The notes beneath the pieces are model-generated. The model made no database searches, was not told where the DNA came from, and saw only the letters and a list, made by a program, of their open reading frames with translations. Shown here in pieces: positions 1 to 4,503 of a stretch of 10,423 nucleotides of DNA. A program made the position numbers and the translations under genes. Every line of letters begins with the position of its first letter. Position 1 is the stretch's first letter. Source of the stretch: an uncultured Bacteroidota bacterium (GTDB lineage Bacteria > Bacteroidota > Bacteroidia > 2-12-FULL-35-15); NCBI GenBank assembly GCA_903881065.1, contig CAIRRW010000033.1, positions 1 to 10,423 of the forward strand. The letters run 5' to 3'.

Positions 1-107
1 AATATAACAGGCAAAACTTGTTTATTTTAGCCATGTATAAAAGGTGGTATGCTTACCTTCATTTTTTATTCGGTACCTTATATTTATTAATTCTAAATTT
101 TGTCCGT

Positions 108-659
108 ATGAAAAATGAAACTACCACACTCACCATTTCGGTGCTCACACCGCACAAAGTGCCGCATTATCTGCTCATCAAATAAAATATAGCCTGCACC
201 ACTGTAAACCAACATCAACTGTGGCTGCAAGCACATGATTGTATTTATGATTTTAATAACCGGGGCAATAAATGTACTATTACTATATATGAGCCTAATG
301 TGAAGCCTGCCGAAATAATTGCGCATAACAACAGTTGTTTTCAGCAGCTATCAATTACCGATGCGCATAAAGTGGCAAGGGCTATAGAGGTGGGCGATGC
401 TGCTTTCTGGAAAGATATGACAGATAAGGATATTGTATTTGTAAAATATTTATTGACAGCCGAAACAAGTACTGAAATAGGAGTACATTATATTGTAGGC
501 TATAAATGTATTGAAGCATGGATAACTGTTTTTATGTCGGCATTGCGTATTAAATATCCTAACGTTAAGTTAATAACACGAGAAGATTTGCGCAACCTCT
601 GTATTACCCTTTCCGTGTATGTACCTGATAAATGCATCACCTGCCAGCAGCTAATTTAA
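108..659 (+). pseudogene. Unrecognised gene interrupted by one in-frame TAA
   Basis: One reading frame runs from ATG 108 to TAA 657-659 with a single internal stop, TAA at 183-185. Both sides read like protein: TTTLTISVLTPHKVPHYLLI before the stop and NIACTTVNQHQLWLQAHD directly after it. The frame is also open upstream to an ATG at 33, but that stretch is hydrophobic, low-complexity and less convincing. The part after the stop can only start at the GTG at 300 (119 aa, beginning MKPAEIIAHN), which has no ribosome-binding site and lies well inside the coding-looking stretch. I therefore read it as a gene of about 183 codons carrying a nonsense mutation, for instance AAA to TAA after LLIK. A sequencing error or a genuine short gene from 300 is possible. 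No signal peptide, membrane segment or known motif is visible in the C-terminal part, which has five cysteines including a CITC. I do not recognise the family. The stop codon sits inside the 20-bp direct repeat at 651-670. Confidence 0.5.
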
Positions 660-670
660 ATTTATAGGGC
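651..670. repeat. 20-bp direct repeat, left copy
   Basis: CTAATTTAAATTTATAGGGC is present here and again, base for base, at 883-902. The bases just outside differ (650 g versus 882 a; 671 a versus 903 t), so the match is exactly 20 bp. It contains the stop codon of the upstream reading frame. The pair brackets a 212-bp non-coding block with REP-like repeats. Confidence 0.9.
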
Positions 671-734
671 AAATTATTTTAAGAGGAGATTCTTCGCTTC
701 GCTCTGAATGACACAGTTTCAGTGGGAGAGGAGG

Positions 735-779
735 AGAGAAGGAAGAGAAAACGGCGAAGCCGTTTTCTCTTCCTTCTCT
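735..779. repeat. 21-bp perfect hairpin with GAA loop
   Basis: The left arm at 735-755 (AGAGAAGG...AAAACGGC) and the right arm at 759-779 (GCCGTTTT...CCTTCTCT) are exact reverse complements over 21 bp, separated by the three bases GAA. The right arm is followed by TATTTAAC rather than a T-run, so it is not a standard rho-independent terminator. It could still block transcription in both directions or act as the core of the REP-like element. Confidence 0.85.
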
Positions 780-806
780 ATTTAACATTCACCGATGCTG
801 TCATTC

Positions 807-868
807 CGAAACGCAGTGAGGAATCTAAAACGAGTTTGATTGAAACGAAACGCAGCGAGGAATCTAAA
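807..868. repeat. Two REP-like direct repeat units
   Basis: CGAAACGCAGTGAGGAATCT with trailing AAA at 807-829 recurs as CGAAACGCAGCGAGGAATCT with trailing AAA at 846-868, one T/C difference in 23 bp. The first copy is extended to the left by TGTCATTC (799-806). An inverted, diverged relative is at 687-713. The three copies together form the REP-like cluster. Confidence 0.75.
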
Positions 869-882
869 TTTGATGGAATTGA

Positions 883-902
883 CTAATTTAAATTTATAGG
901 GC
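883..902. repeat. 20-bp direct repeat, right copy
   Basis: Perfect second copy of CTAATTTAAATTTATAGGGC, 232 bp after the first. It marks the right edge of the REP-like block and is followed by TGTTACCCTACAGC. It could be a long target duplication, a recombination-site pair or a remnant of a segmental duplication. The sequence alone does not separate these. Confidence 0.9.
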
Positions 903-1074
903 TGTTACCCTACAGCATCTTTCTGAAATGTACTCACCTTTGTCTCAGAATTCGGGACGTAAATAACAACTCAAATTTCGGCACAACATTAATCATCGTT
1001 CTTTTTTTAATGAAATTTTTATTCAAAAAAGTACTTCAAATAATAAGTTGAAAAGGTTAAAAAGGGGCATTTTC

Positions 1075-1383
1075 ACTTTTTATTGTTTCAAAAACATTTT
1101 TTATTGTTTCTCGAGCATTTTCGAAACAATAAAAAAGAGAAAACAAACAATAAAAAACGTTTTTTATAAAATATTTTTCCTTTTAGGAACAATAAAAAAA
1201 GGAAAACAAACAATAAAAAATGCTTTAAAAGAAATGTTTTTGACTTTTTATTAAATAAAAAACACTTTTCATTTAATAAAAAGGTCGCTACAAACAATGT
1301 TTTTTCCTTTTTATTTAATAAATCGTCCGATTTATTAAATAAAAAGTCCTCTAGAAACAATAAAAAAAGGAAATGGAACAATA
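1075..1383. repeat. AT-rich inverted-repeat array
   Basis: At least five separate inverted repeats lie in about 250 bp. (1) 1097-1110 with 1123-1136, 14-bp perfect arms TTTTTTATTGTTTC/GAAACAATAAAAAA. (2) 1150-1167, an 18-bp perfect palindrome ATAAAAAACGTTTTTTAT. (3) 1175-1184 with 1197-1206, TTTTCCTTTT/AAAAGGAAAA. (4) 1244-1256 with 1271-1283, CTTTTTATTAAAT/ATTTAATAAAAAG. (5) 1307-1325 with 1328-1346, 19-bp perfect arms around a TC loop. The word AACAATAAAAA, in either direction, occurs about seven times. Positions 1125-1159 and 1188-1222 form a 35-bp direct repeat with three differences and a 63-bp period. Units differ in loop and arm, unlike a CRISPR array. The function is unknown. It could be a structured leader for the downstream genes, a protein-binding array, or simply a hypermutable AT-rich tract. 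Confidence 0.75.
1307..1346. repeat. 19-bp perfect hairpin of the AT-rich array
   Basis: The left arm at 1307-1325 (CTTTTTATTTAATAAATCG) pairs perfectly with 1328-1346 (CGATTTATTAAATAAAAAG) around a two-base TC. This is the longest perfect inverted repeat in the array. The CG pair at the tip and the CTTTTT/AAAAAG base are shared in style with the hairpin at 1244-1283. No T-run follows, so it is not a classical terminator on the plus strand. Confidence 0.85.
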
Positions 1384-1458
1384 GTTAGTCGGAGCGGAAA
1401 AAGGAAAATTATTTTACATTAAAACGCTGATATTCAATATAAATTAAATTAACTAAAA

Positions 1459-1566
1459 ATGAAAAAAACAGAAAAAACAGAAAAAATGCCTGCAAATGAT
1501 TGTAAAAAGGGGAAGACGAAATCAATTGAAAAAAGTAATTTATTAAACAATTTAAATCAAAACTAA
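1459..1566 (+). CDS. Lysine-rich 35-aa small ORF
   Basis: ATG 1459 to TAA 1564-1566 encodes 35 residues starting MKKTEKTEKMPANDCKKGK and ending LLNNLNQN. It is strongly basic in its first two thirds, with 11 lysines in the whole peptide, and has one cysteine; no membrane segment is seen. The stop is followed after one base by the ATG of the 223-aa gene at 1568, so the two could be translationally coupled, or the small ORF could be a leader peptide. No Shine-Dalgarno site is visible, which is common in Bacteroidota. The region is A-rich, so an open frame of this size could arise by chance. I do not recognise it. Confidence 0.35.
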   Translation: MKKTEKTEKMPANDCKKGKTKSIEKSNLLNNLNQN

Positions 1567-1567
1567 G

Positions 1568-2239
1568 ATGACATTATCATTCAAAATTTTAAGGTATAAC
1601 TATTTTGTTAATTCCTTTATTTCATTCATTTTTACTCCAGCAGGCATATTAAGGTATGGCTGGACACCCTTACAGGTAAGTACTGGAACCGATTTTATGG
1701 ACTTGTGGAACAAACACATGGATGCTTATGTGGGGCCGCTATCCAACGGACATGCTTCGGTGGATGCAATTAATGCAGATTACCTTACCGGATTTACGAT
1801 GACACAAGGATTCAGGAGTCAGATTTCCGGAAACTCAACCATTACGCTTACTTCGGACGAACTATTGATTTGTAATCTTAAAAAAGCAAGCACAGGCGGC
1901 AGCACCACCGGAATACCAAAAACTTCACCTGCTTTGGCTTGTTATGCTACATCTTCATTGGTTTTAAATTTTGCGGCAATGAATCCGGCACACCTTTTCA
2001 AACGTGCAAAAGGCGATGGAAATGATGCTATCGGTTTGAAAATGGCTATTACCGATGCCGGCGCACCGCCTCCAAAACCGGAAGCCTATATCCGTCAGGA
2101 AGATGAAACAAACACAGAATTCGAAATGCTGTTTACTTCCGACCAGGTAGGCAAAACGGTTTATCTCATCGGCTTTTATATTAACGCTAAAGGTGTGGCA
2201 GGCAAAGATGGATTGCCTTGTGTGGTTACTATTGTGTAA
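1568..2239 (+). CDS. Hypothetical protein, 223 aa, possible C-terminal FN3-like beta domain
   Basis: Complete frame from ATG 1568 to TAA 2237-2239, with body composition and GC content more gene-like than the AT-rich DNA before it. The first ~23 residues (MTLSFKILRYNYFVNSFISF...) are hydrophobic and aromatic with few charges. They could be an export or membrane signal, but there is no clear cleavage site, and they may be a spurious extension of a protein that really begins nearer PAGILRYGWTPLQ (about residue 24). The middle is rich in S, T, G and D. The C-terminal part contains GKTVYLIGFYINAKGVAGKD, resembling the last strands of beta-sandwich (FN3-like) ends found in Bacteroidota hypothetical proteins with a GKTxY...N..G..G pattern; this is weak, from memory. 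Three cysteines are scattered. It follows the 35-aa ORF by one base and ends at a terminator, so it is probably a one- or two-gene unit. Function unknown. Confidence 0.7.
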   Translation: MTLSFKILRYNYFVNSFISFIFTPAGILRYGWTPLQVSTGTDFMDLWNKHMDAYVGPLSNGHASVDAINADYLTGFTMTQGFRSQISGNSTITLTSDELLICNLKKASTGGSTTGIPKTSPALACYATSSLVLNFAAMNPAHLFKRAKGDGNDAIGLKMAITDAGAPPPKPEAYIRQEDETNTEFEMLFTSDQVGKTVYLIGFYINAKGVAGKDGLPCVVTIV

Positions 2240-2265
2240 GTTGTAAGCTTGTAAGTTATAAGTTG
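2237..2265. repeat. Degenerate TAAGTTG heptamer tandem
   Basis: Four near-identical units, TAAGTTG, TAAGCTTG, TAAGTTA and TAAGTTG, run head to tail. The first unit contains the TAA stop codon of the 223-aa gene. The unit puts TAA at successive frames, so read-through or frameshifted ribosomes would also stop. A chance simple repeat is the simplest reading. Confidence 0.6.
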
Positions 2266-2276
2266 GTAAATAAATA

Positions 2277-2303
2277 AGCTTCGTAGAAATACGAGGCTTT
2301 TTA
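2277..2303 (+). terminator. Rho-independent terminator after the 223-aa gene
   Basis: The stem AGCTTCGTA (2277-2285) with TACGAGGCT (2290-2298) has nine pairs including one G-U, a GAAA tetraloop (2286-2289) and a following TTTTTATTTTA. It lies 37 bases after the stop at 2239, closing the 223-aa transcription unit before tilS. Confidence 0.8.
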
Positions 2304-2466
2304 TTTTAAATATAACGCATGGAAATAGCATATCTTTTTCACCGTTGGTGTTAGCACCATCAACCTTTCTTACTTTAAATATCCACAAAACTACTTTTAA
2401 TTTTAATGTGGCAAGGTTTCAAGGTTAATTAAAAAAGCGTAGTAGAAATAGGGAGGGGTAATATAG

Positions 2467-2474
2467 TATATTTG
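2467..2474 (+). promoter_or_regulatory. Bacteroidota -7 box before tilS
   Basis: TATATTTG matches the TAnnTTTG -7 element of the Bacteroidota primary sigma factor. It ends only four bases before the tilS ATG at 2479. With the usual spacing, transcription would begin at or next to the start codon, giving a leaderless or nearly leaderless mRNA. No good TTTG -33 element is seen upstream, which lowers confidence. Confidence 0.45.
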
Positions 2475-2478
2475 TACC

Positions 2479-3813
2479 ATGCAACAGGGATTTTCGACAT
2501 TCATCAAAAAAAACATACTCATTTTATCTTCCGATAAAATACTACTTACAGTAAGCGGTGGAGTAGATTCAGTGGTGATGTGCAATTTATTTCACAAGGC
2601 AGGAATTAAGTTTGGTATAGCACATTGTAATTTTAATTTACGAGGGGAAGAAAGTAATGATGATGAAAAGTTTGTAGAAAAGCTGGCTAAAAAATATAAG
2701 GTTCCTTTTTATGGAGTATTGTTTTTTACACAGCAACATGCTGAAAGAAATAAAATTTCCGTACAAATGGCGGCGCGCGAATTGCGTTATAACTGGTTTG
2801 AAGAAATAAGACAGAAAGATGGATATACATATATTGCTACAGCACATCATCAGGACGATTCGATAGAAACATTTTTTATAAATGTTATAAGAGGAACCGG
2901 AATTGCAGGATTACACGGTATCCTGCCAAAACAAGGAAATATAATTCGTCCGTTATTATTTGCCACTAAAAACGAAATAATTGAATACGCTGCAAAAGAA
3001 AAAATAAAATATCGCGAAGACAGCAGTAACGCTTCCGATAAATATATGAGAAATAAAATAAGGCATTCAATAATTCCTGTGTTGCGCGAATTGAATCCTA
3101 AAATAGATTCTTCGATAAGCACTTTAATTAAAAGGGTACAGGATGTAGAAGCAATTTATAAAATCGAAATAGAAAAGCAACGCCTCGATATACTATCGCA
3201 AAAAGAAGGTAGTATTTGTATTTCTATAGAAAAATTAAAAAAACTAAATCCTATTTCTTCTTATTTGTATGGGCTTTTAAGTCCATTTAATTTTAATGAA
3301 AGTCAAATAGAAGAAATTATAAATTGCTTGGATAAAGAATCAGGTAAACAATTTTATTCTGATACTCATCGTTTAATACGGGATAGAAAAGATTTAATTA
3401 TTGATTGTTTTACAAAATCAATTGTTGAAAATTCACATCTGCCGCCTCCAATCAATTACAATACGGCTTCTATTGATTCGGAAGATTTTACTATTTCGTT
3501 TGAAATAAAAAACAGGGAACCGAATATTAACAAATCACTTGCCACTGCTACATTAGATTTTGACAAACTTGTATTTCCTCTCGAATTAAGAAAATGGAAA
3601 CAAGGCGATGCCTTTTATCCTTTTGGGATGAAAGGCAAAAAGAAATTATCAGATTATTTTATTGATAATAAAGTGCCTTTAAACAAGAAAGAAAATATTT
3701 GGCTGCTTACTTCCGACGGGAAAATTGTTTGGGTTGTTGGAATGCGGATTGACAACCGTTTTAAAATAACCAATAGAACAAAGCATATTTATTTTGTAGA
3801 ATTGATTAAGTAA
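2479..3813 (+). CDS. tilS: tRNA(Ile)-lysidine synthase TilS
   Basis: Cytoplasmic enzyme that uses ATP and lysine to convert C34 of the CAU-anticodon tRNA-Ile to lysidine, so that it reads AUA and is charged with isoleucine. The N-terminal PP-loop ATPase domain shows SGGVDS at residues 26-31, the conserved AHCNFNLRGEES (48-59), AHHQDD at 122-127 and RNKIRH at 191-196. The C-terminal TilS domain (about 360-444) includes LRKWKQGDAFYPFGMKGKKK, typical of full-length enzymes. At 444 aa it is complete; E. coli TilS has 432. The start at 2479 places the PP-loop at the usual distance from the N-terminus, so the ATG just behind the TATATTTG box is kept even though it leaves almost no leader. The next gene starts 18 nt after the stop, suggesting a two-gene unit. 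No missing catalytic residue is seen. Confidence 0.96.
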   Translation: MQQGFSTFIKKNILILSSDKILLTVSGGVDSVVMCNLFHKAGIKFGIAHCNFNLRGEESNDDEKFVEKLAKKYKVPFYGVLFFTQQHAERNKISVQMAARELRYNWFEEIRQKDGYTYIATAHHQDDSIETFFINVIRGTGIAGLHGILPKQGNIIRPLLFATKNEIIEYAAKEKIKYREDSSNASDKYMRNKIRHSIIPVLRELNPKIDSSISTLIKRVQDVEAIYKIEIEKQRLDILSQKEGSICISIEKLKKLNPISSYLYGLLSPFNFNESQIEEIINCLDKESGKQFYSDTHRLIRDRKDLIIDCFTKSIVENSHLPPPINYNTASIDSEDFTISFEIKNREPNINKSLATATLDFDKLVFPLELRKWKQGDAFYPFGMKGKKKLSDYFIDNKVPLNKKENIWLLTSDGKIVWVVGMRIDNRFKITNRTKHIYFVELIK

Positions 3814-3831
3814 AGTACTTTTGAAGAAATT

Positions 3832-4368
3832 ATGGACGACAAGATTCTTTTTGAAGAGAAACAATATATAGGTTTTAATAAGTGGGCAATAATCTGGCGC
3901 ACTGTTTTAGCCCTGTTTTGTTTCATCCTTTATTACTGGAGTGAAAATCCAAAACCTGTTGAAGTTGCCAATGCAATTGAGATACCTTCTTCACCTGTTG
4001 GTCAGGATTCAGGGCAATTATTCTTTTTAATGGGAACTGTTTTAATGTTACTCTCTGTAATTCTTATTTTCGTTTTACATCTTCATACCCAAATAATAAA
4101 TAACAATTTAATTATCGATGGTCTTTGGACTTCACGCAAAGTAAAAATTGATTTGAACAATATTGTGGAAGCTAAGAAAGTTAAATACAGCAGGTATTTA
4201 TTGAATCGACCTGTCTATAATCTTCATTTCAAAAACAAAATTCGGTTTTTTACACAAGGAAATTTTGCGGTGGAAATAACAGATAAAGATGGACTAAAAT
4301 ATAGGATTGGTACACAACGGGCAGATGAATTGGCAGGTTTGATAAACCAACGGATCTTAAATAAGTGA
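3832..4368 (+). CDS. Two-TM membrane protein with PH-like C-terminal domain
   Basis: 178-aa protein with a short cytosolic-looking N-terminus (MDDKILFEEKQ), two hydrophobic segments at about 18-36 (IIWRTVLALFCFILYYW) and 62-84 (LFFLMGTVLMLLSVILIF), and a soluble C-terminal half rich in beta strands (about 88-178: NNLIIDGLWTSRKVKIDLNNI ... VEITDKDGLKYRIGTQRADE). A pair of TMs followed by a small beta domain ending in an 'xyriGTqraeELa' helix start is typical of bacterial PH-like (bPH/YdbS-type) membrane proteins. That family call is by pattern only, and the biochemical role is not known. The 18-nt spacing to tilS and the strong terminator behind it (4413-4445) indicate co-transcription with tilS. 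No Shine-Dalgarno site is evident; the start is the first ATG of the frame. Confidence 0.75.
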   Translation: MDDKILFEEKQYIGFNKWAIIWRTVLALFCFILYYWSENPKPVEVANAIEIPSSPVGQDSGQLFFLMGTVLMLLSVILIFVLHLHTQIINNNLIIDGLWTSRKVKIDLNNIVEAKKVKYSRYLLNRPVYNLHFKNKIRFFTQGNFAVEITDKDGLKYRIGTQRADELAGLINQRILNK

Positions 4369-4412
4369 TAATTGAAAGGTAAGAAGTACAAAGTAATAAT
4401 GTTAATATTTGT

Positions 4413-4445
4413 AAAATAGCTCCAAGATATAGGAGCTATTTTTTT
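4413..4445 (+). terminator. Strong rho-independent terminator after tilS unit
   Basis: The 11-bp stem AAAATAGCTCC (4413-4423) with GGAGCTATTTT (4432-4442) has an 8-nt loop and a run of seven T (4439-4445) overlapping the right arm. It separates the tilS/PH-like unit from dsbD. Confidence 0.9.
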
Positions 4446-4503
4446 ATCTTTACCAATATTGAACTGCACATTATAATTAAAAGAATATTTCAGGAATAAA
4501 ATT

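Larger units (their letters stand above)
671..882. repeat. REP/MITE-like non-coding block between 20-bp direct repeats
   Basis: This 212-bp block has no plausible gene. It carries a nested inverted structure. The outer arms, 687-713 (starting AGATTCTTCGCTTCG) and 799-826 (ending GCAGTGAGGAATCT), are imperfect reverse complements sharing AGATTC, CT, CG and GAATGACA elements. Inside them is a 21-bp perfect hairpin at 735-779. A further partial copy of the right arm follows at 846-868, matching 807-829 at 22 of 23 positions. Such TGTCATTCCGA...GAGGAATCT words resemble dispersed intergenic repeats of bacterial genomes, by memory and without a search. No transposase is encoded here, so if it is mobile it must be non-autonomous. 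Confidence 0.6.
903..1458. other. Gene-free stretch: unexplained left third, then AT-rich hairpin array and leader
   Basis: No convincing gene lies in these 556 bases. Positions 903-1040 hold nothing I can name; the longest ATG frame seen there is about 12 codons (near 926). Positions about 1075-1383 are the inverted-repeat array described separately. Positions 1384-1458 form an AT-rich leader before the lysine-rich small ORF at 1459, with no clear Shine-Dalgarno site and no TAnnTTTG box. Frames of 68 codons (+, 1048-1254) and 97 codons (-, 1088-1381) are open only because the repeats lack stops. Their translations are K/I/N- or F/L-rich and repeat with the DNA. Confidence 0.6.

Noticed and set aside
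1048..1254. 68-codon plus-strand frame with KKxKQTIKN repeats
   Set aside because: It lies wholly inside the AT-rich repeat array. The amino-acid repeat merely mirrors the 63-bp DNA period, and the composition is almost only K, I, F, T and N.
1088..1381. 97-codon minus-strand frame rich in F and L
   Set aside because: Same low-complexity array read on the other strand; no stops arise because the words lack them. No start signal or domain is present.
1075..1383. CRISPR array
   Set aside because: There is no constant repeat with regular unique spacers. The units are inverted, vary in length and overlap, and no cas gene is nearby.
2346..2366. Hairpin GTTGGTG-TTAG-CACCATCAAC in the tilS upstream region
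   Set aside because: Only four contiguous pairs around the loop, then a two-base bulge, and no T-run. Too weak to call a terminator or riboswitch.
2379..2387. DnaA-box-like ATATCCACA suggesting an origin
   Set aside because: A single one-mismatch box, without clustered boxes or origin-type gene neighbours, is not evidence of an origin.
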